A DNA stretch of 64,000 nt from Rhizobium grahamii (GCF_009498215.1 NZ_CP043498.1:1426001-1490000); one strand, 5' to 3'. Shown: positions 45,018-53,374, counted from the stretch's first letter. Notes: a model not told the origin generated them from the letters alone. Translations and numbers: made by a program.

Positions 45018-45980
45018 ATGTTCGATAGCCTCATGAGCGATTACGGCAGCCGTTTCCTGTTGGCGGCCGGCGGTGTTGGCATCGGCTTGCTTCTTCTTGT
45101 CGTCGTCCTCTGGGTCATGCGCAACCGCGCGCCCTCACCCTTCGTTCGCGGCGGACGCAACCGCCAGCCGAGACTTCAGGTTCTCGACGCCGCCGCCGTT
45201 GATGCCCGCCGCCGTCTGGTACTGGTGCGCCGCGACAACGTCGAGCATCTGGTGATGATCGGCGGACCGACCGACATCGTCATCGAAAGCCGCATCCTTC
45301 CGGGCGGTGAAGCCGAGATCGAGACACCGATCGCGGTAAGGGCAAAGGCTGCCGTCGCACAGCAGGAGCCGGTCGCTCCGCGCCCGATCACCCCACCCGC
45401 TCCGGTAAGGGAAAGCGTTGCAATTGCCGAGGAGTTGCCGTCGGATGACGGGTCATCGCATGTCCGCGCCATGCCGACGCCTCCGAGACCGACGCCCCCG
45501 GTCGAGATCGAGCGCGCGCCGCGCCCGGCGCCAATCCTCGAAGCTCGCCCCCAACCTCAATCCTTCGCCCGCCCTGAGCCCGCGCCTATCGAGCCGGCTG
45601 CAGCAGCTGAAATCCTTGATTCCGCCCGTCAGCGCGTTTTGCCGAACCAGCGCCTTGAGCCGACGGTTGTCGCACCGGCGATCACACCCCCGCCTGTCGC
45701 CCCGACGCCAGCACCGCGCGACGCGACCATTGTGCCGCCGCCTGTCGTTCCGACAGCCCAGCCAAGCGATTTCCAGCGTGTGCTTGAGGAAGAGATGACG
45801 TCAAACCTCACCGCCGAGCGCCTCGTGCCGCAGCAGCAGCCGGTTCCCAATCGCGCACCACCTGTCGGCAGCGGCCCGCGACGCGACCCCGATATGGCCC
45901 CGATAACAGGTGCTGACGCCGCACTTCAGAACGAGGTTGCCCGTATTTTCGGCGAGATGAGCGTCAACCGCGACAAATAA
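45018..45980 (+). CDS. FliO-like membrane protein with Pro-rich tail
   Basis: A 320-residue protein. One membrane segment (about residues 12-34, 'LLAAGGVGIGLLLLVVVLWVM') is followed by a small domain ('RLQVLDAAAVDARRRLVLVRRDNVEHLVMIGGPTDIVIE') that matches the FliO flagellar-export accessory fold, then a roughly 200-residue Pro/Ala-rich unstructured tail ending 'NEVARIFGEMSVNRDK'. It is not in a flagellar cluster but between cckA and dksA. It could be a FliO paralogue recruited to envelope or cell-cycle functions. Motif-based call. Confidence 0.65.
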   Translation: MFDSLMSDYGSRFLLAAGGVGIGLLLLVVVLWVMRNRAPSPFVRGGRNRQPRLQVLDAAAVDARRRLVLVRRDNVEHLVMIGGPTDIVIESRILPGGEAEIETPIAVRAKAAVAQQEPVAPRPITPPAPVRESVAIAEELPSDDGSSHVRAMPTPPRPTPPVEIERAPRPAPILEARPQPQSFARPEPAPIEPAAAAEILDSARQRVLPNQRLEPTVVAPAITPPPVAPTPAPRDATIVPPPVVPTAQPSDFQRVLEEEMTSNLTAERLVPQQQPVPNRAPPVGSGPRRDPDMAPITGADAALQNEVARIFGEMSVNRDK

Positions 45981-46006
45981 GATTGCCTGCTCGCGCAGGC
46001 TCAAAC

Positions 46007-46038
46007 AAAAAAGGCGCTGCAATCGCAGCGCCTTTTTT
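46007..46038. terminator. Bidirectional terminator between the FliO-like gene and dksA
   Basis: A 14-bp stem (AAAAAAGGCGCTGC / GCAGCGCCTTTTTT) with a four-base loop gives a T-run on both strands, so it ends both the FliO-like gene and the convergent dksA. Confidence 0.9.
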
Positions 46039-46050
46039 GAATGATAGAGC

Positions 46051-46470
46051 TTATTCGTCCCGGTAGACCTTCTCGCGACGCTCGTGACGCTCTTGCGCCT
46101 CGATGGACAGCGTGGCGATCGGGCGCGCGTCAAGCCGTCTGAGACCGATCGGCTCGCCTGTCTCCTCACAGTAGCCGTAGGTGCCGTCCTCAATCCGCTG
46201 CAGTGCTGCATCGATCTTGGAGATCAGCTTTCTCTGACGATCACGAGCACGCAGTTCGATGGCTCGGTCGGTTTCGGACGACGCTCGATCTGCGAGGTCC
46301 GGATGGTTCGCGCTTTCCTCGGCCAGATGGTCGAGAGTTTCACGCGCCTCGCGAAGGATATCGTTCCTCCAGGCAATCAGCTTGGCCCTGAAATAGGCCC
46401 GCTGGTTGCCGTTCATGAACTCTTCCTCTTCCGAGGGTACGTAATTGCTAAGATCGATCTTCTCACTCAA
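46051..46470 (-). CDS. dksA: RNA polymerase-binding transcription factor DksA
   Basis: A 139-residue DksA. It binds the RNA polymerase secondary channel and, with ppGpp, tunes rRNA and amino-acid promoters. A coiled coil with the tip D58-x-x-D61-x-A63 is followed by the zinc-finger region (GTYGYCEETGEPIGLRRLDARP). Only one of the four zinc cysteines remains (C101; the others are T, A and A), as known for some alphaproteobacterial DksA proteins. I start it at a TTG (46470) with AGGAG in front; the ATG seven codons upstream lacks this. An 8-bp inverted repeat lies upstream. Confidence 0.92.
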   Translation of the reverse strand: MSEKIDLSNYVPSEEEEFMNGNQRAYFRAKLIAWRNDILREARETLDHLAEESANHPDLADRASSETDRAIELRARDRQRKLISKIDAALQRIEDGTYGYCEETGEPIGLRRLDARPIATLSIEAQERHERREKVYRDE

Positions 46471-46552
46471 CGCGATTCTCCTGAAGAACATCTCATCTGG
46501 CGGCTGTATATCCCGAGCGCTACGGTTGATTCAAGTCCAATACGCCAGGTAA

Positions 46553-46570
46553 ACAGATTTTTAAATCTGT
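46553..46570. repeat. Palindrome upstream of dksA
   Basis: ACAGATTT-TT-AAATCTGT is a perfect 8-bp inverted repeat in the AT-rich region between dksA (start at 46470) and the SixA-like gene, about 85-100 bases upstream of dksA. It could be an operator; no regulator is recognised. Confidence 0.4.
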
Positions 46571-46720
46571 CATATTTTTAAGCTAACAGACTATTTTTGC
46601 GTCATTATTTCATTCGTCGCATGAGCATCGAGTGTTAGCCGGTCCGAACTCGTCCACTGCGATCGTGGTGATAGTTGACGCAAGGGCGACCCTACAGCTA
46701 CTGAATAAGCCAGCGTCATC

Positions 46721-47227
46721 ATGGATCGTTCTATGCCCGCAATCCTTCCGCCTCCGACCAGAATCTACCTTTTGCGGCACGCAGAAGCTGCATGGGCCCA
46801 ACCGGGCCAGAAGGACTTCGACCGTCCGCTCAGCCAGAAGGGATATGCGGACGCGGAAGTCGTCGCCGACAGGGCGTCAGATATGGGCTACAAGCCCGAT
46901 CTCGTGCTGAGCTCGACCGCGATCCGCTGCAAGGAAACCGCCGAAGCCGTGCATCGCGCGGTGGGAGAGGCCGTGGATCTCCGGTTCGTCGACGAACTCT
47001 ATGAAGCAACGCCTGACATCTACATCGCGATCATTGCGGCGCAATCGGTCGAATCGGTCATGCTCGTCGGCCACAATCCGACGATGGAGCAGACGCTGGA
47101 GGCTCTGATCGGTCACCAGGCCCTCTCGCAAACCCTGCCAATCGGTTTTCCGCCGGCGGGCCTTGCCGTCCTTGACAGCGATAAGACTGCAACCGGTTGG
47201 CGGCTTGTCGATTTCCTGTTCGATTGA
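46721..47227 (+). CDS. SixA-like phosphohistidine phosphatase
   Basis: A 168-residue histidine phosphatase with the R-H motif L-L-R-H-A-E (R19-H20) and the second His in 'MLVGHNPTME'. The size and motifs fit SixA, which dephosphorylates Hpt-type phosphohistidines (E. coli ArcB or NPr). The start may be 46733 (MPAILPP), as neither site has a strong ribosome-binding site. The YcjX-like and YcjF-like genes follow in the same direction. An orphan Hpt gene lies 7 kb downstream. Confidence 0.85.
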   Translation: MDRSMPAILPPPTRIYLLRHAEAAWAQPGQKDFDRPLSQKGYADAEVVADRASDMGYKPDLVLSSTAIRCKETAEAVHRAVGEAVDLRFVDELYEATPDIYIAIIAAQSVESVMLVGHNPTMEQTLEALIGHQALSQTLPIGFPPAGLAVLDSDKTATGWRLVDFLFD

Positions 47228-47299
47228 CGCTTCCTCGCGACCTTTTCCCGCCGCATATCGGTTCCTATATGGTTGTAACGAACCAATCGGAACTCCAAA

Positions 47300-48772
47300 T
47301 TGCCGCCCAGCCTGACATCGTTTGCCGACGACGCCCGTATCGCCTTCGACAACCTTTCCGACCGCGCTGCCGGCCTGGTTCACCCAACCGTACGCCTTGG
47401 CGTGACCGGGCTGTCGCGCTCGGGCAAGACGGTGTTCATTTCGTCCCTCGTCCATAATCTGTTGCACGGCGGCAGGCTGCCGCTGTTCGAGCCTGTGCAG
47501 TCCGGCCGGGTGTCCGCGGTGCGCCTGGAGCAGCAACCCGACGACGCCGTTCCGCGGTTCCAGTACGAGGACCATATCCGCGCCTTGGCGAAAGACCGCA
47601 TCTGGCCCGATTCCACCCGGGCCATTTCAGAGCTACGACTGACTCTCGATTACCAGAGCGCCAGCGGCTGGAACCGGCTTTTCTCGGCCGGGCGCCTGTC
47701 GATCGATATCGTCGACTATCCCGGTGAATGGCTGCTGGATCTGCCACTGCTCGGCAAGGACTACCGCACCTTCAGTGAAGAAACGATCGCATTGGCTCGC
47801 ACCGGCATCCGCGCCGAGCTGTCGCGCGAATGGCTATCACTGACCGGTGACGCTATCCCCAACATCGCCGCCGACGAGATGCAGGCACGCGATCTTGCCA
47901 CCGCTTTCGCGGATTATCTGAAAGCCTGCAAGGCCGACGAACGGTCGCTTTCGACGCTGCCGCCGGGACGCTTCCTGCTCCCCGGAGATCTCGAAGGATC
48001 CCCTGCCCTGACGTTCGCGCCGCTCGCTTTACCGCCCGACGGCAAGCCGCAGAAAGGATCGCTGTGGGCGATGATGGAGCGGCGCTACGAGGCCTACAAA
48101 TCTGTCGTCGTCAAACCTTTCTTCCGCGATCACTTCGCCCGGCTCGACCGCCAGATCGTCCTTGTCGATGCGCTTCAAGCGATCAACAGGGGACCGGAGG
48201 CCGTACAGGATCTCGAGCGGGCGCTGACGGATGTGCTGGCCTGCTTCAGGCCGGGTTCGAACTCCCTTCTCTCGGCCCTCCTGGGCCGCAGGATCGATCG
48301 GGTACTGGTGGCGGCGACAAAGGCCGACCATCTGCATCACGAGAGCCACCACCGGCTGGACGCTTTGACGCGGCGCCTCGTCGATCGCGCCATACAGCGC
48401 ATCGGCATGGCCGGCGCCGGCATCGACGTCATGGCACTTGCCTCGGTCCGCGCCACCCGTGAAGCGACCGTAAAGCGCGACGGTCAGGATCTGCCTGTCA
48501 TCGTCGGCACGCCGATCGCGGGTGAGACGATCGCTGGCGAACGATTCGACGGCGAGAAGAAAACGGCGATCTTTCCGGGCGACCTGCCTGAAAATCCGGA
48601 GACCCTCTTCGCGGAAATCGAGGCTGGCATTCCGGTTGCGCTGCCCGATGTGAATGTCGTGCGCTTCAGACCGCCGCAGCTCGAGGAAACAAGCGGAGGC
48701 ATCAAGCTCTCGGTGCCGCATATTCGCCTCGACAGGGCAATGCAGTTCCTCTTCGGGGATCGACTGGCATGA
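47300..48772 (+). CDS. YcjX-family GTP/ATP-binding protein
   Basis: A 490-residue DUF463/YcjX-like P-loop protein. The Walker A loop is G-L-S-R-S-G-K-T (residues 37-44), followed by 'VFISSLVHNLL', and 'DIVDYPGEWLLDLPLL' resembles switch II (D-x-x-G). The start is a TTG at 47300 (MPPSLTSFADDARIAFDNL), weakly supported by GGAAC; there is no better start. The next gene (YcjF-like) overlaps it by four bases, the typical YcjX-YcjF pair. The function is unknown; envelope-stress association is known only for enterobacterial homologues. Confidence 0.9.
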   Translation: MPPSLTSFADDARIAFDNLSDRAAGLVHPTVRLGVTGLSRSGKTVFISSLVHNLLHGGRLPLFEPVQSGRVSAVRLEQQPDDAVPRFQYEDHIRALAKDRIWPDSTRAISELRLTLDYQSASGWNRLFSAGRLSIDIVDYPGEWLLDLPLLGKDYRTFSEETIALARTGIRAELSREWLSLTGDAIPNIAADEMQARDLATAFADYLKACKADERSLSTLPPGRFLLPGDLEGSPALTFAPLALPPDGKPQKGSLWAMMERRYEAYKSVVVKPFFRDHFARLDRQIVLVDALQAINRGPEAVQDLERALTDVLACFRPGSNSLLSALLGRRIDRVLVAATKADHLHHESHHRLDALTRRLVDRAIQRIGMAGAGIDVMALASVRATREATVKRDGQDLPVIVGTPIAGETIAGERFDGEKKTAIFPGDLPENPETLFAEIEAGIPVALPDVNVVRFRPPQLEETSGGIKLSVPHIRLDRAMQFLFGDRLA

Positions 48773-49824
48773 TCAAGCCTCCACAGCAGAGAACGCCGGG
48801 CGCGTTTCCTTTTGACGAGCCTGCGCCAGCCGCCTCCGACCGACCGCACCGCAAGCCGGAAAGCTTCACTGAGGCGATCGTTCTGACGGCGGATGAGGAC
48901 GATCCCTTCCTCAATCCCGAAAAAGACCTCCCCTCCCTGCCGGTGGCAGTCCCTCGCAAGCGGGGCACGGCCTTCGGGAAGATTGCGCTCGGTGCATTCG
49001 GCGTCCTGTTTTCGCTGGCTTTTGGCCTGTGGACGGATAGCCTCATTCGCAGCCTCTTTTCCCGTGCGGACTGGCTTGGATACACAGCCCTTGCCGCACT
49101 CGGCATCGGCGTCCTCGCTGTCATCGCCATGGTCCTCAAGGAAACCGCCGGGATGATGCGGCTAGCCGCCGTTCAGGCGATCAAGACCGAAGCCGACGAG
49201 GCGATCCGCGATACCAAGCCGGCCAAGGCGCGGGCGCTCATCAAGAAGCTTGAAGCGTTGCTGCATGCCAAGCCCGAAACGGCCAGAGGACGCGCCACGC
49301 TGAAAGCCGCAGAGAACGACATCATCGATGCGCCGCACCTGATTGCCCTTGCCGAGCGGGAACTGCTGGCGCCCCTCGACCGGCAGGCGCGCAGCCTCAT
49401 CGTCAACGCGTCGAAGCGCGTCTCGATCGTGACCGCCGTCAGCCCGCGGGCGATCGTCGATCTGCTTTACGTTCTCTATGAAGCCGCCCGGCTCATCAGA
49501 GCCATGGCGGATCTCTACGGCGGCCGCCCCGGAACCTTCGGGATGATTCGACTGATGCGCGACGTGCTCGCTCATCTCGCCGTAACGGGATCGATCGCCG
49601 TCGGCGACAGCCTCGTCCAGCAGGTTCTCGGTCACGGTTTGGCGTCAAAGCTTTCCGCCCGGCTCGGCGAAGGCGTGATCAACGGCCTCATGACCGCCCG
49701 CATCGGAATCGCCGCCATGGATCTCTGCCGGCCGCTTTCATTTCGCGCGATGAAGCGCCCGGGAATCGGTGATTTCATCGGCGACCTGTCTCCGACCGCA
49801 GGCGATCGCAGCGGCAAGAGCTGA
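48769..49824 (+). CDS. YcjF-like TIGR01620 membrane protein
   Basis: A 351-residue membrane protein of the YcjF/TIGR01620 family: an N-terminal soluble Pro-rich segment, two membrane helices (about residues 72-92 and 104-122) and a C-terminal DUF697-like domain ('VSPRAIVDLLYVLYEAARLIRAMADLYGGRPG', 'VLAHLAVTGSIAVGDSLVQQVLGHG'). It overlaps the YcjX-like gene by ATGA, so the two are translationally coupled and their products probably form a complex. Cellular function is unresolved. Confidence 0.88.
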   Translation: MIKPPQQRTPGAFPFDEPAPAASDRPHRKPESFTEAIVLTADEDDPFLNPEKDLPSLPVAVPRKRGTAFGKIALGAFGVLFSLAFGLWTDSLIRSLFSRADWLGYTALAALGIGVLAVIAMVLKETAGMMRLAAVQAIKTEADEAIRDTKPAKARALIKKLEALLHAKPETARGRATLKAAENDIIDAPHLIALAERELLAPLDRQARSLIVNASKRVSIVTAVSPRAIVDLLYVLYEAARLIRAMADLYGGRPGTFGMIRLMRDVLAHLAVTGSIAVGDSLVQQVLGHGLASKLSARLGEGVINGLMTARIGIAAMDLCRPLSFRAMKRPGIGDFIGDLSPTAGDRSGKS

Positions 49825-50024
49825 AATCAACCCACAAGCCACGAACATCGTGTGACTTGCTCGACTTCGAGCAGATTCAAAATGTTACCCGAGATCCGGA
49901 AGTCCCTGCACGTGCCCGAAAGCCCTGCTGACGCGGCCATTTCAGGACATTGGAAACCAAGCATTAACCATTATTGGGCAAAACTCCGAGGCAGTTAAGC
50001 GATGCGGTTCGCCAAGGAAAATCC

Positions 50025-50570
50025 ATGTACTCGCGCAAGTTTCTCTCTCTGTTAGGCCTGGCGGCGATAGCCCTCTCGCCATTGGCTGATACGGCTGCAA
50101 CGGCTGCCACCCGCGACAAGGCCTTCTTCGAGTCGGTCGCCGGTACGTGGAAAGGTCCCGGCGAGATCGTGGCCGGAAAATACAAGGGCACGAAATTCAC
50201 CTGCAACCTCGTCGGCGAGCCTGTGAGCGACGGCGGCACGGGCATCAAGCTCGATGGAAGTTGCCGCGTCGGCGTGTTCAAGCAGCCGATGTCGGCGCTG
50301 ATCTCGCAATCCGGCAGCAGCTACAAGGGCAAGTTCCTGGACGGCGCAGCCGGCAAAGGTCTGGACGTGGTCTCGGGCGCGGTCACTGAGGACACTGTTG
50401 TCGTCGGCATCAATCGCTCGAAGCTCAACGGCGCGATGATCGCTCGCGTTCGCGACGACAAGACGATGAACGTTACCATTTCAGTGAAGGTTGAAAGCCA
50501 GATGATTCCCGTCATTGGCCTGACCCTGACCCGCCAGGTCGACGAGATGACGGTCGGCTCCGTAGAATAG
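50025..50570 (+). CDS. Secreted conserved hypothetical protein
   Basis: A 181-residue protein with a signal peptide (MYSRKFLSLLGLAAIALSPL, cleaved near residue 28 at A-A-T). The mature beta-rich domain 'FFESVAGTWKGPGEIVAGKYKGTKFTCNL' and 'GTGIKLDGSCRVG' suggest a lipocalin-like or small barrel fold. AAGGAAAATCC precedes the ATG. It seems monocistronic, closed by a strong hairpin. No function is assigned. Confidence 0.72.
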   Translation: MYSRKFLSLLGLAAIALSPLADTAATAATRDKAFFESVAGTWKGPGEIVAGKYKGTKFTCNLVGEPVSDGGTGIKLDGSCRVGVFKQPMSALISQSGSSYKGKFLDGAAGKGLDVVSGAVTEDTVVVGINRSKLNGAMIARVRDDKTMNVTISVKVESQMIPVIGLTLTRQVDEMTVGSVE

Positions 50571-50590
50571 CCTGAAGACGCATCACCTTG

Positions 50591-50617
50591 AAAAAGCGGC
50601 GGTTTCCGCCGCTTTTT
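50591..50617. terminator. Bidirectional terminator between secreted protein and folK
   Basis: A 12-bp stem (AAAAAGCGGCGG / CCGCCGCTTTTT) with a three-base loop carries T-runs on both strands. It lies 20 bases after the secreted-protein stop and five before the end of the convergent folK gene. Confidence 0.9.
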
Positions 50618-50621
50618 GTTG

Positions 50622-51140
50622 TCAGTGAACTGACCACCAATCCTGATTGGCGTCCGCGACCTCGATCCCTTCGATGTCGGCCTGCTTCAGCCAGTCGCCG
50701 ACCTTTTCCCCGTCGACGACGAGCTCGGGCGCCACGTCGGCAAGCGGCATCAGGACAAAACCGCGGCCCGTCATGCGCGGATGCGGCAGTTCCAGGCGCG
50801 GAGCATCCTGTTTCACGTCAGCGAACGTCAACACGTCGATATCGAGCGTGCGCGGTCCCCAGCGCTCGATGCGCTCGCGCTTCATCGAGCGCTCCATCGC
50901 CAGACAGATGTCGAGCAGCGCTTCCGGCGAAAGCGTGGTTTCGATCAACGCGCAGGCGTTGAAGAAATAGGACTGGTCCGTCTTGCCCCACGGGGGTGTG
51001 CGAAAGAGCCTAGACACCGCGAGCACCCGACAGTCCGGCCGCTTGTCCAGCTCCTGCAATGCAACGGACATGGAATGAATGGGGTCGCCGATGTTGCCGC
51101 CGAGACCCAGGGTAGCGATTTGAAAGCCGAGATCAGACAA
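50622..51140 (-). CDS. folK: 2-amino-4-hydroxy-6-hydroxymethyldihydropteridine pyrophosphokinase
   Basis: A 172-residue HPPK that transfers pyrophosphate from ATP to the pterin alcohol in folate synthesis. Signatures are 'LGLGGNIGDP', 'VSRLFRTPPWGKTDQ.YFFNAC' and 'RWGPRTLDIDVL'. It is the last gene of the folP-folB-folK operon, overlapping folB by eight bases, and ends at the bidirectional terminator. Confidence 0.96.
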   Translation of the reverse strand: MSDLGFQIATLGLGGNIGDPIHSMSVALQELDKRPDCRVLAVSRLFRTPPWGKTDQSYFFNACALIETTLSPEALLDICLAMERSMKRERIERWGPRTLDIDVLTFADVKQDAPRLELPHPRMTGRGFVLMPLADVAPELVVDGEKVGDWLKQADIEGIEVADANQDWWSVH

Positions 51141-51501
51141 AATGCTCGATACTCACTTGGACGAAATCGAGAACGCCGGGCACCGGAGCATTTGGCTTGC
51201 GCACAGTGATCTTGGCGCGCTTGATCTGCGGAAACTTCTCGCAAAGACCTTTCGCGATATCGAGCGCCAGCGCCTCGATCAGATAGCGACGCTTGCCGGT
51301 CACGATCTCCTCGATGACGGTGAAGGCGATGCCGTAGTTCACGGTATCGTCGATCGAATCATTTTCGAGCGCGTTGCCCGCAACAACGTCGAGTTCGGCA
51401 TCGACGAAGAAGCGTTGACCCAGGAACTCTTCCTCGTCGTGAACGCCGTGACGGGCAAAGAAGGCGCAGTTCTGAAGGGTAATGGTGTAGGAGATGCTCA
51501 T
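51133..51501 (-). CDS. folB: Dihydroneopterin aldolase
   Basis: A 122-residue FolB that cleaves dihydroneopterin to 6-hydroxymethyl-7,8-dihydropterin and glycolaldehyde. The start MSISYTITLQNCAFFARHGV, the conserved 'HGVHDEEEFLGQRFFVDAEL' and 'VNYGIAFTVIEEIV' match the family. It overlaps folP (four bases) and folK (eight bases), so translation is coupled. It supplies the substrate of FolK. Confidence 0.96.
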   Translation of the reverse strand: MSISYTITLQNCAFFARHGVHDEEEFLGQRFFVDAELDVVAGNALENDSIDDTVNYGIAFTVIEEIVTGKRRYLIEALALDIAKGLCEKFPQIKRAKITVRKPNAPVPGVLDFVQVSIEHFV

Positions 51502-52370
51502 GCTGTGCCTTTCCGCTCGAAGCCGCTGCCTGCGTCCAGCATAGCATCGGCTACCGCCAGCGCGTCCCTGTTGATTGCGACATTGTGGACGCGAAAAATG
51601 GCCGCTCCCCGGAGGCGGAGCAGCGCGCTCGTCGCGGCCGTACCCGCATCGCGGTCAGCCGCTTCGCGCCCGGTGATCGCACCGATGAAGCGCTTTCTCG
51701 ATGTGCCGGCCAGGATCGGGAACCCCAGTTTGTGAAGCTCGCTGAAGCGCGTCATCAGCTCGATGTTTTCCCGCGTGTCCTTCGCGAAGCCGAATCCCGG
51801 ATCGAGGACGATTGTCTCCCGCTCGACGCCGGCCTTGAATGCGATCTCCAGCGACTGTTCGAGAAACAGGAACTGGTCCGCGATGATATCGGCGAGCTTC
51901 CGCCGCTCGCGTCCGGTGTGCATGAGACAGAGGCCCGCGTCCGTCTTCGCAGCGACAGTTGCGATCTCGGGCTCTTTTTGCAAGCCGAACACGTCGTTGA
52001 TGATGTCAGCCCCTACCGCCATCGCCAGTCGAGCGGTCTCTGCCCTGTAGGTGTCGATAGAGATCAGCACATCGCTTCTGCCACGCAGCGCCTCGATGAC
52101 CGGTAGGACGCGTGCCTGCTCCTCGGCTGCGCTGACGGGCGCCGCATCGGGACGTGTCGATTCCCCGCCGATGTCGATGATGGCAGCGCCTTCGTTCACC
52201 GCCTCAAGCGCGCGGGCAACTGCCGCATCGACAGTGCTGTGGCGGCCGCCATCGGAAAATGAATCTGGCGTGACGTTGACGATGGCCATGATGACGGCCT
52301 TTGGGCCGAGCTCGATCGTGCGACCATGTCCGACGCGCCAAAGCTTGCTCGCGTGCTCAGTCAACGGCAT
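51498..52370 (-). CDS. folP: Dihydropteroate synthase
   Basis: A 290-residue DHPS that joins pterin pyrophosphate with p-aminobenzoate; it is the sulfonamide target. The hallmark 'IVNVTPDSFSDGG' and 'IDIGGESTRPDA' are present, as are 'DIINDVFGL' and 'VLDPGFGFAK'. It is the first gene of folP-folB-folK. It is divergent from the DUF922 gene; the two 5' ends lie within about 80 bases. Confidence 0.97.
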   Translation of the reverse strand: MPLTEHASKLWRVGHGRTIELGPKAVIMAIVNVTPDSFSDGGRHSTVDAAVARALEAVNEGAAIIDIGGESTRPDAAPVSAAEEQARVLPVIEALRGRSDVLISIDTYRAETARLAMAVGADIINDVFGLQKEPEIATVAAKTDAGLCLMHTGRERRKLADIIADQFLFLEQSLEIAFKAGVERETIVLDPGFGFAKDTRENIELMTRFSELHKLGFPILAGTSRKRFIGAITGREAADRDAGTAATSALLRLRGAAIFRVHNVAINRDALAVADAMLDAGSGFERKGTA

Positions 52371-52448
52371 TCATCCTATCGATCGAAAAAACCGCGCCCT
52401 CATATTGCGCTGGCCGTGGCTATGCCCCAAGCTCCGGCAAACTTCAAC

Positions 52449-53090
52449 ATGAGTATTTGCAGAATGCTTTCCGTGCCGCGTTATATGCCTTTCCTTGTCG
52501 CCGTTTCCATATCGGTTCTCATGACAACCCCGGCAATGGCAGCCGTTGTGGCAACAAAGAGCTATTCATATTTCGACATCAAAGGCAAAACGGCCGACGA
52601 ACTCGACGAACAGCTGAGCATACGCGGGCCGACGGCTAGCGGCTCCTCCGCGCGCCACCCCGGCGCAACCAAGATCCGCTTCGGTGGCGATGCCACCTAT
52701 ATGCAGGATGGCGGGCGTTGCCGTGTCAGCAGCGCGCGCGTGACCGTCCACACGCAGATCATTCTGCCGCGATGGACCAATCGCCGTGGCGCAAGCAAAC
52801 AGCTGTCGATGATCTGGGACACGCTTTCGAGCGACATCAAGCGTCACGAGGAACGCCACGCGGAAATTGCCCGCGGTCAAGCGCGTGTCATGGAAAAGCG
52901 AATCCTTGCCCTGCCATCTCAGCCGAGCTGCGGGCGGATGCAGGAACTGGTCACCGAGGTCTCGACTCGGGGAATCGAGGAGCATGACCGCCTGCAGGCC
53001 CGATTCGATGAGGTCGAAGCAGTCAATTTCCAGAAACGGATGCTTCGACTTCTGAACAACAGGATCAAGGCATCGGGCGGCGCAAAGTAA
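52449..53090 (+). CDS. DUF922 domain-containing putative secreted Zn-dependent protease
   Basis: A 213-residue exported protein. A signal peptide of about 30 residues ends 'TTPAMAA'. The mature part has 'SYFDIKGKTADELDEQL', typical of DUF922, and H133-E-E-R-H137 ('IKRHEERHAEIARGQA'), which resembles an HExxH zinc-protease motif. Start choices are 52449, 52464 and 52485, none with a strong ribosome-binding site; all give an export signal. It is divergent from folP. Protease activity is inferred from the motif only. Confidence 0.75.
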   Translation: MSICRMLSVPRYMPFLVAVSISVLMTTPAMAAVVATKSYSYFDIKGKTADELDEQLSIRGPTASGSSARHPGATKIRFGGDATYMQDGGRCRVSSARVTVHTQIILPRWTNRRGASKQLSMIWDTLSSDIKRHEERHAEIARGQARVMEKRILALPSQPSCGRMQELVTEVSTRGIEEHDRLQARFDEVEAVNFQKRMLRLLNNRIKASGGAK

Positions 53091-53221
53091 CCGATTCTCC
53101 GGACAAAAACGACCGGCGAACAATAGCCGCACAACAAAAACTGTGAAGAAACCCCGTGGCCCCAGCCATTTACTGGTGATTTCTCACCCTAGCTAAATCC
53201 AACATAACGCGCTAATATTCA

Positions 53222-53366
53222 GACATTCGAAAGTTCAACTCCGTTAGTCCGAACTTTCGTTCCTGGGTTCTCCTGGCGCGTTGCGAAGCCGCGGATGATC
53301 CTCCCTCGTCCGTAGGTAATGCGCCTACCTCGCCTCGCTCGTCTTACGGCAAGCGAGGCTTTTTTT
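53222..53366 (+). ncRNA. Candidate small RNA upstream of the ferredoxin gene
   Basis: The 284-base gap after the DUF922 gene has no credible ORF but holds three ordered hairpins. The first is a 9-bp stem CGAAAGTTC / GAACTTTCG (53228-53236 with 53251-53259). The second is a GTAGG...CCTAC stem (53312-53328). The last is a terminator GCCTCGCT / AGCGAGGC (53332-53359) followed by seven Ts. A C/U-rich single-stranded CCTCCCT (about 53300) lies between them, like the anti-Shine-Dalgarno loops of rhizobial trans-acting sRNAs. A CTAATA box at 53212 could be the -10. The family is not assigned. It could instead be a long 3' UTR of the upstream gene. Confidence 0.5.
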
Positions 53367-53374
53367 GTCTGGCG

